From: Rhodobacterales bacterium
Lineage (GTDB): Bacteria > Pseudomonadota > Alphaproteobacteria > Rhodobacterales > Rhodobacteraceae
DNA length: 55,769 nucleotides
Assembly: GCA_002747325.1 (NCBI GenBank)
Contig: PDOZ01000038.1
Coordinates: 1 to 55,769 of the forward strand
Direction of reading: 5' to 3'
Positions 43,607 through 53,251 of this stretch are shown piece by piece (position 1 is the stretch's first letter; the number at the start of each line of letters is the position of its first letter). The notes below the pieces were generated by a model. It had not been told where the DNA came from. It worked only from the letters and a program-made list of their open reading frames with translations, and made no database searches. Position numbers and translations under genes: made by a program.

Positions 43607-45304
43607 TTAATTCGCCTGACGACGCAGGAAAGCGGGGATTTCGATCCGCTCGTCCTGCGGCTGCGGCGCGGCATGGGCGCCGTAAGTCGGCTGCGCCTGA
43701 ACCGGGGGCTGCTGGCGCTCCGGTGTGGCGTCGCCGCCGCCGGTCATACGGTTGATCAGCGAGTTGATGCCAAAGCGCGGCTTGGCCTCTGCGGTGGGGT
43801 GCGGTGCCGGTTGCGCGGCGGGCTGCGGCGCCGGTTGCGGTTGCGGCGCGGCGGGCGCGCGGCTAACGGCGGCCTGCAAACGATCCAGCGCTTCCGGCGA
43901 CGGGGTGCCCGGTGCCGGCGCTTTCGGCGCGACGAACTGCGCAACGGTCGGCTGCACCATCTGCGGCTGCGAAGCGACCGGCTGCATGGTGACATGCTGC
44001 GGCTGCGGCGCGGGTTCGACCGCGACTTCCGGCTGCGGCTGATAGGCCGGCGGCGGCAGGTCCTGCCCTGCCTCTTCCGCCGGGAAGCTGATTTCCTGCT
44101 GCGCTTCGGCAGCGGCGGCGATGGCGTCCAGCTCTTCTTCAAAGAAGGAACGCTGCTCGCTGACTTCCGCCACTTCGGTCACGACTTCCGGTTCCGGCGT
44201 CGCTTTCGGCGCAGCGGGAACGGCTGCGGCAGCCGCGGCGGCAGCGGGCGCACCGCCCACCTTGGCCTCAACATCCACCGGCGCGGAGAGCGGGGCCGAC
44301 ATGGAGCGGCGCGGCGTCGGCACTTCCGTGGAAGCCGCAACCGCGTCGATGCCAGTCGCGACGACCGAAACCCGCATATTGCCTTCCATCTCGGTGTCGA
44401 GCGTGGAACCAACGATGATATTGGCGTCGCCATCGACCTTTTCGCGAATGATATTGGCCGCTTCGTCCAGTTCGAACAGGGTCAGGTCGTGGCCGCCGGT
44501 GATGTTGATCAACACCCCCTTGGCGCCTTCGAGGCTGATCTCGTCGAGCAGCGGATTGGCGATGGCCTTTTCGGCGGCCTGAATGGCGCGGTCTTCGCCC
44601 GAAGCCTCGCCGGTGCCCATCATCGCCTTGCCCATCTCGTCCATCACGGCGCGCACATCGGCGAAGTCGAGATTGATCAGGCCCGGACGCACCATCAGGT
44701 CCGTCACACCTTTAACCCCTTGATACAACACATCATCCGCCAGCGAGAACGCTTCGGTGAAGGTGGTCTTTTCCGTTGCGAGGCGGAACAGGTTCTGGTT
44801 CGGAATGATGATCAGCGTGTCGACCATCTTCTGCAGAGCCTCAACCCCGTCTTCCGCCTGCTTCATGCGCTTGGCGCCTTCAAACTGGAACGGCTTAGTG
44901 ACAACGCCGACGGTCAGAACGCCCAGCTCCCGCGCGGCCTGCGCGATGATCGGCGCGGCGCCGGTGCCGGTGCCCCCGCCCATCCCGGCGGTGATGAAGG
45001 CCATATGCGACCCGGCAAGCTGATCGACGATCTGCTCAATGCTTTCCTCGGCAGCGGCCGCACCCACGGAAGCGCGCGCCCCGGCACCCAGACCTTCGGT
45101 GACTTTCACCCCCATCTGGATGCGCTGCGCCGCCTGCGATTGAGCCAGTGCCTGCGCGTCGGTATTGGCGACCACGAATTCGACCCCGTCGAGGTGCTTT
45201 TCAATCATGTTATTGACCGCGTTGCCGCCCGCGCCCCCGACACCAAACACGGTGATACGGGGTTTCAGCTCTTCATGGCCCGGCATGGTGAGATTCAGAG
45301 TCAT
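43607..45304 (-). CDS. ftsZ: Cell division protein FtsZ
   Basis: A 565-residue tubulin-like GTPase that forms the division ring. The GTP-binding loop is GGGTGTG (109-115), with GGAGGNAV (23-30) and [11 protein letters not shown] (the T7 loop) in place. After about residue 320 comes a very long linker (about 230 residues) rich in Pro, Ala, Gln and Val, including [19 protein letters not shown], and a C-terminal peptide, [11 protein letters not shown], that binds FtsA. Such long linkers are typical of alphaproteobacteria. AGGACAG precedes the ATG. The 233 bp before it contain a DnaA box. Confidence 0.98.
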   Translation of the reverse strand: MTLNLTMPGHEELKPRITVFGVGGAGGNAVNNMIEKHLDGVEFVVANTDAQALAQSQAAQRIQMGVKVTEGLGAGARASVGAAAAEESIEQIVDQLAGSHMAFITAGMGGGTGTGAAPIIAQAARELGVLTVGVVTKPFQFEGAKRMKQAEDGVEALQKMVDTLIIIPNQNLFRLATEKTTFTEAFSLADDVLYQGVKGVTDLMVRPGLINLDFADVRAVMDEMGKAMMGTGEASGEDRAIQAAEKAIANPLLDEISLEGAKGVLINITGGHDLTLFELDEAANIIREKVDGDANIIVGSTLDTEMEGNMRVSVVATGIDAVAASTEVPTPRRSMSAPLSAPVDVEAKVGGAPAAAAAAAAVPAAPKATPEPEVVTEVAEVSEQRSFFEEELDAIAAAAEAQQEISFPAEEAGQDLPPPAYQPQPEVAVEPAPQPQHVTMQPVASQPQMVQPTVAQFVAPKAPAPGTPSPEALDRLQAAVSRAPAAPQPQPAPQPAAQPAPHPTAEAKPRFGINSLINRMTGGGDATPERQQPPVQAQPTYGAHAAPQPQDERIEIPAFLRRQAN

Positions 45305-45401
45305 GGTATTATCCGCCTGTCCTTTTATCGCGCGCCGGGCTTGCCAACCCGATCCCGCATCCTGCTCGTTTATTGATTACACCTGACGTTGCAGGTGGCC
45401 T

Positions 45402-45410
45402 TGTGGATAA
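45402..45410 (-). promoter_or_regulatory. DnaA box upstream of ftsZ
   Basis: TTATCCACA on the minus strand is a perfect match to the DnaA-box consensus, about 100 bp before the ftsZ start, within the ftsA-ftsZ gap (45305-45537). That gap also has an AT-rich stretch (around 45490-45525: TTTGCTCAAAAAGGC) suited to a promoter. DnaA control of ftsZ is established in Caulobacter. Confidence 0.55.
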
Positions 45411-45537
45411 GTTAGCGCGCAATTTGCGCCGCGTCACCCAAAAAATCAGGGGTTTAGCGCAAAATCCGGGGTATTTGAGCCACAATCCAAACAATATTTT
45501 GCTCAAAAAGGCATATTTAGGAGGCAAATGCCCCGGA

Positions 45538-46872
45538 TCACCAATTGTCGCGGAACCATTTCATCGCCCAACGCAGGGAGCGCGAGGAGTAGCGTTCGGT
45601 CGGGATATCAAAATCCCACCATTCATCCTGCGGATGTGCCGCGAAGAGACACAGGCCCACGGCGGCGGAAAAGGCCGCGCGCGCACTGTCGGCGGGCAAG
45701 CCCTGCACCCGCAGCGGACGGCCAATGCGCACCTGCTGCCCGAGGATGCGCGGCGCCAGCCCGTCCAGCCCCGGCAACTGGCTCGCCCCGCCGGTCAGCA
45801 CGATCTGCTGGCTCGGCAGGCTGTCAAACCCGGCGGCGTCCAGAAGCCCCTTCACCTCGTCGAGAATTTCCTCGACCCGCGGTCGGATGATGCCGATCAG
45901 TTCCGAACGCGACACCTTGCGCCGGTCGCGTTCCCAATCGCCGCTATTGCCGCCGATCTCGATCTGCTCGCGGTCATCGAGCCCCGTGGCCACAACCCCG
46001 CCGTGGAAGGTTTTCAGCCGTTCCGCCGTCGCCCACGGCACATGCAGCCCCTTGGAAATATCCTGCGTCACATGATCGCCGCCAAGGCGCACCGCGTCGG
46101 CAAAAATCATGTGCTTTTTCATGAAAACCGACAGGCCGGTCGAGCCGCCGCCCATGTCAATCGAGGCCGCGCCCAGCTCCTGCTCGTCCTCGACCAGCGC
46201 CGAAATCCCCGCCGCATAGGCCGAACTGGCCAGCCCCGCCACCTCAAGATCACAGGCCTTGATGCAGCGCACCACGTTATCAATCACCGACGCATCGACG
46301 GTTAAAACGTGCATATCCACCGACAGGGTATTGCCCACCTGCCCGCGCGGATCCGACAGGCCGGTGCGGTGGTCGATGGTGAACATCACCGGCTGAGCAT
46401 GCAGCACCTCGCGCCCCGGCCCGAAATCCGGCGCATCGCAAGAGGCCATGACCCGCGCGATATCTTCCTCGCGCACTGGCCCTTCCAACTCGACGCTGCC
46501 CGCCAGCCCGTAAGAGCGCGGATTGGCGCCCGAGAAGGTGGCAATGACGTGATCCACCCGCGTATTGGCCATTTTCTGCGCCCGCTGCACCGCCGTGCGC
46601 ACCGCGCGTTCGGTCTCCGCCATGGCGTCGATCTCGCCGTGGCGCACCCCGCGCGACAGCACGTTCGACGCCCCGATGACCCGAAAGGCGCTCTGCCCGG
46701 CGAGCGAGCCGATCCCGTCCGCCTCCCGCATCATCGCCGCACCGTCAAAGCGCAGAATCAGGCAACCGATTTTGGAGGTGCCAATATCAAGAACCGCAAT
46801 GGTGCCGCGCTGCAAGGCGGCGGATCGCATGGCGCGCATGGCGCGTTGCTGCTGGTAAAGACCGGACATCAT
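45538..46872 (-). CDS. ftsA: Cell division protein FtsA
   Basis: A 444-residue actin-like ATPase that anchors FtsZ to the membrane. The phosphate-1 loop is VLDIGTSKIGCLILRF (28-43); ASIDMGGGSTGLSVF (near 235-249) is phosphate-2; LTGGASQLPGL (near 350) is the adenosine motif. The C terminus RSLRWAMKWFRDNW is the amphipathic membrane-targeting helix. Its start overlaps the ftsQ stop by four bases, and 233 bp separate it from ftsZ, suggesting a separate ftsZ promoter. Confidence 0.97.
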   Translation of the reverse strand: MMSGLYQQQRAMRAMRSAALQRGTIAVLDIGTSKIGCLILRFDGAAMMREADGIGSLAGQSAFRVIGASNVLSRGVRHGEIDAMAETERAVRTAVQRAQKMANTRVDHVIATFSGANPRSYGLAGSVELEGPVREEDIARVMASCDAPDFGPGREVLHAQPVMFTIDHRTGLSDPRGQVGNTLSVDMHVLTVDASVIDNVVRCIKACDLEVAGLASSAYAAGISALVEDEQELGAASIDMGGGSTGLSVFMKKHMIFADAVRLGGDHVTQDISKGLHVPWATAERLKTFHGGVVATGLDDREQIEIGGNSGDWERDRRKVSRSELIGIIRPRVEEILDEVKGLLDAAGFDSLPSQQIVLTGGASQLPGLDGLAPRILGQQVRIGRPLRVQGLPADSARAAFSAAVGLCLFAAHPQDEWWDFDIPTERYSSRSLRWAMKWFRDNW

Positions 46873-47735
46873 TCGCTTCCTCTCAAATGGATCAGGCGGT
46901 GAAAACTCTCCACCGCAGGCGCGCCGAGCCGCAAGGTGGGCCGCGCGGGGTTTCGCAGATCAATATGGCTGACATTGCGGGCAAACAGCTCATGCGCCTG
47001 ATCAAGCGCCAGGATTTGCTCCAGCGCCGCAACCGGGTTTTCCTCCGGCAACATCAGCCGGATGCCGGAGGTCAGAACCATGTCCCAGCGCCGCTCGCCG
47101 ATGCGCTCCAACCCGCGCAGATCGCGCACAATCGGCCCGGCGGCGCGCAAGAGCGCCAGCGCCTCCGCCGCCGCCTGTTTCGCCCCCTCCCCCGCAATCA
47201 ACGGCAGGTCGGGCCGGGCGGTGCGGGCGGTGATATGGGCGACGCGGTGCCCGGTCGGATCGACCAGCTGCAATTCCTCGCCCCGCCGCCAGACCAGCGC
47301 CGGCTCGCGTTCGCGCACCTCAACCGCCAGGATGCCCCCGGCCCGGACATGCAGTTCCGCTTCCGCGATGACGTCCAGCCCGGCAATCGCCTCCTGCATC
47401 GCCTCCAGATCGAGGTCAAACGAGGAAACCGGGAAGTCCACCGCGATCAGCGCCCGGATTTCCTCCGCCACCCGCGGCGTCGCCCCGTCAACCGACAACA
47501 GCTTGACCATGAATTCCGGCCGGTTCTCGACCGAGCGGCGCAATTCTTCATATTTCTCGACAACCGCATACCGGTTGGTCGGATTGGCGAAATACCAGCC
47601 CACCGCCGTGATCAGCAAAAACACCGGCACCCCGACGCGCAACAGCGAGCGGTAAAGCGGCGTGAGCCACATGCGGTGGATGCGGTAAGCCCAGCGGGAA
47701 TTGCTATAGCCTTTCGGCGCCTTCACCGATCGCAT
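46869..47735 (-). CDS. ftsQ: Cell division protein FtsQ
   Basis: A 288-residue bitopic membrane protein that links early and late divisome parts. The ATG at 47735 is preceded by GGAGG with 7-bp spacing, so the longer frame is rejected. A single TM lies near 32-50 ([16 protein letters not shown]). Then come the POTRA domain ([21 protein letters not shown]) and the beta domain ([27 protein letters not shown]). It overlaps ddl by 13 bp. Confidence 0.95.
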   Translation of the reverse strand: MRSVKAPKGYSNSRWAYRIHRMWLTPLYRSLLRVGVPVFLLITAVGWYFANPTNRYAVVEKYEELRRSVENRPEFMVKLLSVDGATPRVAEEIRALIAVDFPVSSFDLDLEAMQEAIAGLDVIAEAELHVRAGGILAVEVREREPALVWRRGEELQLVDPTGHRVAHITARTARPDLPLIAGEGAKQAAAEALALLRAAGPIVRDLRGLERIGERRWDMVLTSGIRLMLPEENPVAALEQILALDQAHELFARNVSHIDLRNPARPTLRLGAPAVESFHRLIHLRGSE

Positions 47736-48643
47736 GACGCATCCTCCACGAGCCACGCGCAGAGCGCGCCAAAATCCATGCCCGCCGCCGCTGCCTGTTC
47801 CGGGGTCAGCGAGGTGGGCGTCATGCCCGGCTGCGTGTTGGTCTCCAGCAGGATCAGCCCCGCGAGCCCACGCGCCGCGTCCCAGCGGAAATCCGTGCGC
47901 GTCACCCCGCGACAGCCCAGCACCTCATGCGCGCGCAGCGCATAATCGAGGCAGGCCAATTCAATTTCCGCCGGGATCTCGGCGGGGACCACATGCCGCG
48001 ACCCCCCCGGCGCATATTTCGCCTCATAATCATACCAGCCGTCGGTGACGATCTCCGTCACCCCAAGCGCCCGGTCACCAATCACCGTCGTCGTCAGCTC
48101 GCGGCCCGGAATATAGGCCTCGACCATCACCACCTCTGGCATGTCGCCCGCCAGTTGCGGCGGCGTATTCGCCCCCTCCGCCACGATATAGACCCCGACC
48201 GACGAGCCTTCATTATAGGGTTTGACCACATAGGGCGCGGCCATCACATGCCGGGCGCGCACCTCGCGGGCGGAAAACAACCCGCTTTCCGCCACCGGCA
48301 GATTTTCCTGCCGAAAGAGCGCCTTGCTGCGCTCTTTGTCCAGCGCAATCGCCGAGGCCAGAACGCCGGAATGGGTATAAGGCAAGCGCATCCATTCGAG
48401 CAGACCCTGCACGCAGCCATCCTCGCCATACCGCCCGTGCAGCGCGTTGAACACCACGTCCGGCGCGGCGACCGTCAACTGCGCCGCAAGGTCCGGTCCC
48501 GCGTCGATTTCCGTCACCCGGTAGCCCTGCCCCTGCAACGCGCGCGCCACTTCCGCGCCCGAAGACAGCGAAACCTCGCGCTCCGCCGAGGGACCGCCCA
48601 TCAACACCGCTACATGCCGGGATTGCCTGCTCGCAACGCCCAT
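47723..48643 (-). CDS. ddl: D-alanine-D-alanine ligase
   Basis: A 306-residue ATP-grasp enzyme that makes the D-Ala-D-Ala dipeptide of peptidoglycan. Motifs: [20 protein letters not shown] (about 10-29), [34 protein letters not shown] (Lys and the omega loop) and the magnesium-binding [15 protein letters not shown]. The ATG at 48643 has GAGG upstream; the frame stays open to 48676 but those codons add nothing conserved. The 189 bp before it hold no gene and may contain a promoter. Confidence 0.96.
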   Translation of the reverse strand: MGVASRQSRHVAVLMGGPSAEREVSLSSGAEVARALQGQGYRVTEIDAGPDLAAQLTVAAPDVVFNALHGRYGEDGCVQGLLEWMRLPYTHSGVLASAIALDKERSKALFRQENLPVAESGLFSAREVRARHVMAAPYVVKPYNEGSSVGVYIVAEGANTPPQLAGDMPEVVMVEAYIPGRELTTTVIGDRALGVTEIVTDGWYDYEAKYAPGGSRHVVPAEIPAEIELACLDYALRAHEVLGCRGVTRTDFRWDAARGLAGLILLETNTQPGMTPTSLTPEQAAAAGMDFGALCAWLVEDASCDR

Positions 48644-48832
48644 TTTACTGCCTCGTTCCGGGCACTTTGGCCCCATGCGCGACTTGCCGCCGCTGTCATT
48701 TTCGGCTTTTCGCCGCCTGTATCTGACCCTTGCGGCCAGCTGCCCCGTTTGCCGGAGCTTGTTCTTTCGCGATACCGGACGGGCTAACCCTCCGAAATCG
48801 CTTGCCTTTTCATACGCGCCGCGCCCGGATCC

Positions 48833-49762
48833 TTATGCGCCCGGTTCGCCAACCCGCATGATTTCCCACTCTAACGTCAAGCCGCTTTCCTCGTAAACCT
48901 TTTTTCGCACCTTTTCGCCAAGCGCTTCCAGCTCCGCCGCCGTGGCCGCGCCGGTATTGGTGAGGAAATTCGGGTGTTTCGGGTTCATCTGCGCCCCGCC
49001 AAGCGTCGCCCCGCGCAGCCCCGCATCGTCAATCAGCTTCCACGCCTTCAGCTCATGGCTCTCATCCGCCGCCCCGGTCGAGGAATGCCCCGCCGGGTTG
49101 CGGAAGGTGGACCCGGCGGTGCGATCTTTCGTCGGCTGGGTCGCGTCCCGCTTGGCCAGTTGCTCGGCCATTTTCGCCTTGATCGCCTCCGGCTCGCCCT
49201 TCGGCGCGCGCAAGGTCACGCGGGTCAGGATGGTGCCTTCGGGCAGGTCGGTCTGACGGTAGCGGAAGTTGAGGTCATCCGCGCCGAGCCGGATCACCTC
49301 CCCCGCCCGCGTCACCGCCTCCGCCTCGACGAACACGTCGGAAATATAGGCGCCATAACAGCCCGCATTCATCACCACCGCCCCGCCAATGGCGCCGGGA
49401 ATGGTGCGCAGGAAACTGAGGTCCAGCCCCGCCTCCGCCGCCTTGCGCGCCACGTTGGCATCAAGCGCCGCCGCGCCGAGATGGGCCAGATCGCCGTCAA
49501 ATTCGATGCCCGCAAAGGCCCGCGCCAGCTTGACCACCACCCCGCGAATGCCCCCGTCGCGCACGATCAGATTGGAGCCAACCCCCATCGCAAAGACCGG
49601 CACATCGGCGTCCAGCGCGCGTAGGAAATGGGCCAGATCATCGGTGTCCGCCGGCTGAAACAGATACTCCGCCGGCCCGCCAACCCGCATCCAGGTCAAC
49701 CCCGCCAGCGCCTTGTCCGCCACCAGTTTGCCTTGAATTTCAATATCTTCAACCCGCGCCAT
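48833..49762 (-). CDS. murB: UDP-N-acetylenolpyruvoylglucosamine reductase
   Basis: A 309-residue flavoenzyme that reduces UDP-GlcNAc-enolpyruvate to UDP-MurNAc. FAD-binding segments are [15 protein letters not shown] (24-38), [15 protein letters not shown] (60-74) and [23 protein letters not shown] (two parts, about 118-140). The active-site region has [10 protein letters not shown] (the Ser that protonates) and [19 protein letters not shown]. It lies in the dcw cluster after a small membrane gene. Confidence 0.97.
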   Translation of the reverse strand: MARVEDIEIQGKLVADKALAGLTWMRVGGPAEYLFQPADTDDLAHFLRALDADVPVFAMGVGSNLIVRDGGIRGVVVKLARAFAGIEFDGDLAHLGAAALDANVARKAAEAGLDLSFLRTIPGAIGGAVVMNAGCYGAYISDVFVEAEAVTRAGEVIRLGADDLNFRYRQTDLPEGTILTRVTLRAPKGEPEAIKAKMAEQLAKRDATQPTKDRTAGSTFRNPAGHSSTGAADESHELKAWKLIDDAGLRGATLGGAQMNPKHPNFLTNTGAATAAELEALGEKVRKKVYEESGLTLEWEIMRVGEPGA

Positions 49763-49820
49763 CGCTCAATCCTTCCGCTCTTGCCAATTCATACGCAAGA
49801 ACGCGGCAAAGCGGAAGCCC

Positions 49821-50132
49821 TCACCCCAACCGCGCCCGCAGATCGCCGCTCATCAGGTGGCGCACGGTGTAAATCACAAAGGCAAAACCGAAATACACCG
49901 CCATCAGGATGAAAAACTCCACAACCGGCGCCTCGCTTAAGAAGTGCCGGTTATAGGGCACCGCATAGGTCAACGCCGCCGCCAGCCCCACGAAGCCTAC
50001 AATCACCAGATCGGAGAAAACCAGCCGCAAGGCGAGGCCGGAATAGCGGTATTTCCCGCCGAGATTCATGCCAAAATAGACCGAAAACACGGCAACAGCA
50101 AAGGTCAGGAGCGACAGAACATTGATGAACAA
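49821..50132 (-). CDS. Small three-TM membrane protein with TTG start
   Basis: A 103-residue protein with three hydrophobic segments (about 2-20, 38-58, 72-93) joined by short charged loops. The start is set at the TTG at 50132 because GGAGG lies exactly 7 bases before it; longer frames run into the unknown gene at 50231 and have no ribosome-binding site. It ends in HLMSGDLRARLG. No known family. Its place between murB and the murC side of the cluster suggests envelope work, but this is only position. Confidence 0.65.
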   Translation of the reverse strand: MFINVLSLLTFAVAVFSVYFGMNLGGKYRYSGLALRLVFSDLVIVGFVGLAAALTYAVPYNRHFLSEAPVVEFFILMAVYFGFAFVIYTVRHLMSGDLRARLG

Positions 50133-50230
50133 AACAAAGCCTCCGGCTGGCAGAATTGGCGCGAAGATACAGCCAGCAAGGCACGCACGTCCAGAGCAAA
50201 CCCTGCGGCGCGATGGCGCGGGGGCAGTGT

Positions 50231-51802
50231 CTATCCAGAAATCCCCGGCCAATTCCTACTATAGATCATCTCTGCAATTTCGGCGACGGCCTCAAGCATC
50301 TCCGGAATATTTTCCTGAAACGCATCAACCGCTTTATCGCCCTTGATAATCGTATCGAAAACATCACGGAGCTTACCACTCCAAGACCGCTTCTTGCTTT
50401 TCGCCTCGGCCACCTTATCCGGCGCAGCATTACAGGTATGCACCATCCGGGGCATAATAGCGGCCACAAAGTGAATAGCTTCCCGTCGCTGTTCCGGGTC
50501 CGCATTCGGATCATGCAGCACCATGAGCATCTGTATCGCCGCCTGCTTCAAAATCCCCTCGGAATCCAGCGCCAAGCCAAGCAGCCAACGCCCTTCATGC
50601 TGCCTAAACGCCTGCTGGTTCAGGTCATATTGCACCGAGGTCCGGGCCTTTACATGTTCCAGAACCTCCGGGGCAACCACGCAGATATCCGTGCGCTCGG
50701 TCGCCATCTTCCCCATCAGGCGGAAAAACGATGGATCCTGCTCAAACCCCCCATATTTAGCAACATGGTGCATTTCCGCTTCTGCGCTTTGCAGGGCATC
50801 AAACAAATCCAGTGGCGAAGTGCGATATTTACTGAGATCACGCCGTAGCGATTTGATAGAAGCCTCCATCCCTGCCAGCATGGTTGCACCCATTTGGTTG
50901 CCCGTTTCATCCGCACGACAGCGCGCCGAAAACTCGCGCAGGGCGTCACGCACCGCTTTGACGATTTCATCCAGATCGCGCCGGATAACCGGTTCGGCAA
51001 CCAGCTTTGCACCTTTATCCTGAAAGCTCAAATTCCAGGCATAAGGGTTGCTGGAAATCGCCTGCTGCAACCGCGCTTCAATCTGTGCGATTTCATCGGC
51101 CAGTGCCTGCGGGTCGCCTTCCCAGATTTTGGGGGCGATCAAGGCGATTTGTTTGAGCATAGCGGGGGACATCGGCGGGTGGCGGGCGGGATCGAGATGG
51201 GTTTCATACCAGCGGCGCCAGAAATCATAAGGACTGTCGGGGGTGAACCCTTCGCGGGCCACCTTATCCCAGAGGTCTGCCAGCGGGTTTTCCTCGGGCC
51301 AGAGCGGGGCGTTAGATACGTCTTCTCCGCTTTCGATAGCCAAAGCATCTGACTTGATCGCGCCCCAAACAGTGCCGCAGGCGGCGGCGAAGGCGGCGGA
51401 GGCGGCGGCGTCGGAGGCGGCGGAGGCGGCGCGGGCGGCGGCGGAGGCGGCGGAGGCGGCGCGGGCGGCGTCGGCGGCGGCGAAGGCGGCGGCGGAGGCG
51501 GCGGCGGCGAAGGCGGCGAAGGCGGCGGAGGCGGCGGAGGCGGCGGAGGCGGCGGAGGCGGCGGCGAAGGCCATATCCTCGGTTGGATACAACGCCGCAA
51601 CCGAGGATATGAAATTCGTCCGCAATAGGACCACCGCTGTCAAGTCACGTTTCTTGCCTATACCAAACAGGCAATAGTCCGCCCCAACCGGCATCACCCG
51701 CAAAGCGGCGCGGCTGGCGATCTGCACCGACACCTCTTGCGGTTGCGTTTCCAGCCACGCCTCAAGGCTCTTTGCATCGCGAATATCTTTTGCATCAACC
51801 AT
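50231..51802 (-). CDS. Uncharacterised Ala-repeat protein inserted in the dcw cluster
   Basis: A 523-residue soluble protein of no family I can name. Layout: an N-terminal domain 1-77 (KSLEAWLETQPQEVSVQIAS, RAALRVMPVGADYCLF); an Ala-Ala-x tract at 78-142, mostly AAS, AAF and AAR; a Trp-rich segment (PLWPEENPLADLWDK, 166-180; PYDFWRRWYETHLD, 191-204); and a helical C-terminal region (205-523) with coiled-coil-like heptads (DEIAQIEARLQQAIS). No signal or membrane segment. I recall proteins with similar order (WLE-QP-EV, RAALRVLP, Ala repeats, LWP and WY box) from other alphaproteobacteria, unstudied as far as I know, but cannot search. It sits on the operon strand between murC (42-bp gap) and the small membrane gene. 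Confidence 0.75.
   Translation of the reverse strand: MVDAKDIRDAKSLEAWLETQPQEVSVQIASRAALRVMPVGADYCLFGIGKKRDLTAVVLLRTNFISSVAALYPTEDMAFAAASAASAASAASAAFAAFAAAASAAAFAAADAARAASAASAAARAASAASDAAASAAFAAACGTVWGAIKSDALAIESGEDVSNAPLWPEENPLADLWDKVAREGFTPDSPYDFWRRWYETHLDPARHPPMSPAMLKQIALIAPKIWEGDPQALADEIAQIEARLQQAISSNPYAWNLSFQDKGAKLVAEPVIRRDLDEIVKAVRDALREFSARCRADETGNQMGATMLAGMEASIKSLRRDLSKYRTSPLDLFDALQSAEAEMHHVAKYGGFEQDPSFFRLMGKMATERTDICVVAPEVLEHVKARTSVQYDLNQQAFRQHEGRWLLGLALDSEGILKQAAIQMLMVLHDPNADPEQRREAIHFVAAIMPRMVHTCNAAPDKVAEAKSKKRSWSGKLRDVFDTIIKGDKAVDAFQENIPEMLEAVAEIAEMIYSRNWPGISG
51379..51570. repeat. GGC/GGA microsatellite coding the Ala-Ala-x tract
   Basis: About 190 bp made almost wholly of GGC, GGA and GCG triplets on the plus strand, with a purest part at about 51522-51565 where the 9-bp unit GGCGGAGGC repeats without error about four to five times. 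All changes by 3 or 9 bp keep the reading frame, so copy-number change would alter the protein's Ala-Ala-Ser tract length rather than break it. Confidence 0.9.
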
Positions 51803-51844
51803 GCGGTAACTTTAAGCCCCCGCGCGGCGAATGCCAGTGAAAAG

Positions 51845-53242
51845 CTACCCCTTCAGCGCCGCTTCCAGCCCGCGGGCCCAGGTGCTGATGGTGCCGGCGC
51901 CGAGGCAGACCACGAGGTCGCCCGGTTTGGCCTCTGTGCGCACCAGTTCCGCCAGCGCCGCTTCGCTTTCCACGGCGCGGGCGTTGTGGTGGCCATGCGC
52001 GGTCAGGCCGGCGACCAGTGCGTCACGGTCCGCCCCTTCAATCGGCGCTTCACCCGCCGCGAACACGTCGGCGATGCCCACCACGTCCGCCTCGTTGAAA
52101 CAGGCACAGAAATCCTCGAACAGGTCGGCCAGCCGCGAGTAGCGGTGCGGCTGATGCACGGCGATGACCCGGCCGGTGCAGGCCTGCCGCGCCGCTTTCA
52201 ACACGGCGCTGATCTCGACCGGGTGGTGGGCGTAATCGTCGATGATCGGCACGCCGTTGACCTCGCCGACCTTGGTAAAGCGCCGGTTAACGCCGCCAAA
52301 CCCCGCCAGCGCCGCCTTGATCTGCGCCGCGTCCAGCCCGAGGTGACGCGCCACCGCGACCGCCGCCAAGGCATTGGAAACATTGTGATCTCCGGGCATC
52401 GGCAGGGTGCAGCCCTCAATCACCGCCCCGTCCTGTTTCAGCTCAATATCAAAATGCGCCGCCGCGCCTTCGTAGCGCAGGTTGAGCGCGCGCACATCGG
52501 CCTGCGCGTTGAAGCCATAGGTCGTGACCCGCCGGTCGGTGATCCGCCCGACCAGCGCCTGCACCTCCGGGTGGTCGGTGTTGCAGACCGCGAGGCCGTA
52601 AAACGGGATGCCGGAAACAAATTCATGAAACCCCTCGCGCAGCGCGTCGAAATCGCCCCAATGTTCCATGTGTTCCGGGTCGATATTGGTCACGACGGCG
52701 ATGGTGGCGGGCAGGCGATTGAACGTCCCGTCGCTCTCATCGGCCTCCACCACCATCCACTCCCCCTGCCCCATGCGCGCGTTGGAGCCGTAGGCGTGGA
52801 TGACGCCGCCATTGATCACCGTCGGGTCAATGCCGCCCTTCTCGAGCAGTTCCGCGACCAGCGTCGTTGTCGTCGTCTTGCCATGCGTTCCGGCGATGGC
52901 GATGTTGGATTTGAGCCGCATCAGTTCGGCCAGCATTTCCGCCCGGCGCACCACCGGCAGACCGCGCGCGCGCGCCGCGTCCAGTTCCGGGTTGCCCGGC
53001 TTGATGGCGGAGGAAATCACTACCACGTCCGCCCCCTCAAGGTTCTCTTCCCGCTGCCCGATGAACACCTCGGCCCCGAGGGAGGCCAGCCGCCGGGTGA
53101 TGTCGCTTTCCTTGAGATCGGAGCCCTGCACCCGGTAGCCATGGTTGAGCAGCACTTCCGCGATGCCGGACATGCCGATGCCGCCAATGCCGGTGAAGTG
53201 GATCGGGCCCATCTCAAGGGGCAGTTTGGTGGGGGTGGACAT
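51845..53242 (-). CDS. murC: UDP-N-acetylmuramate-L-alanine ligase
   Basis: A 465-residue ATP-dependent ligase that adds L-Ala to UDP-MurNAc. The Rossmann start is [18 protein letters not shown] (14-31), the P-loop is [10 protein letters not shown] (118-127), and the acceptor segments [11 protein letters not shown] and [15 protein letters not shown] (central) and [10 protein letters not shown] are present. The AGGAAACCCCC before the ATG at 53242 is weak but usual. It follows murG after 9 bp and precedes the uncharacterised Ala-repeat gene. Confidence 0.97.
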   Translation of the reverse strand: MSTPTKLPLEMGPIHFTGIGGIGMSGIAEVLLNHGYRVQGSDLKESDITRRLASLGAEVFIGQREENLEGADVVVISSAIKPGNPELDAARARGLPVVRRAEMLAELMRLKSNIAIAGTHGKTTTTTLVAELLEKGGIDPTVINGGVIHAYGSNARMGQGEWMVVEADESDGTFNRLPATIAVVTNIDPEHMEHWGDFDALREGFHEFVSGIPFYGLAVCNTDHPEVQALVGRITDRRVTTYGFNAQADVRALNLRYEGAAAHFDIELKQDGAVIEGCTLPMPGDHNVSNALAAVAVARHLGLDAAQIKAALAGFGGVNRRFTKVGEVNGVPIIDDYAHHPVEISAVLKAARQACTGRVIAVHQPHRYSRLADLFEDFCACFNEADVVGIADVFAAGEAPIEGADRDALVAGLTAHGHHNARAVESEAALAELVRTEAKPGDLVVCLGAGTISTWARGLEAALKG

Positions 53243-53251
53243 GGGGGTTTC

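Noticed and set aside
51379..51570. CRISPR array or regulatory repeat
   Set aside because: The repeats are short triplet or 9-bp units without spacers, and they are in frame inside a coding sequence.
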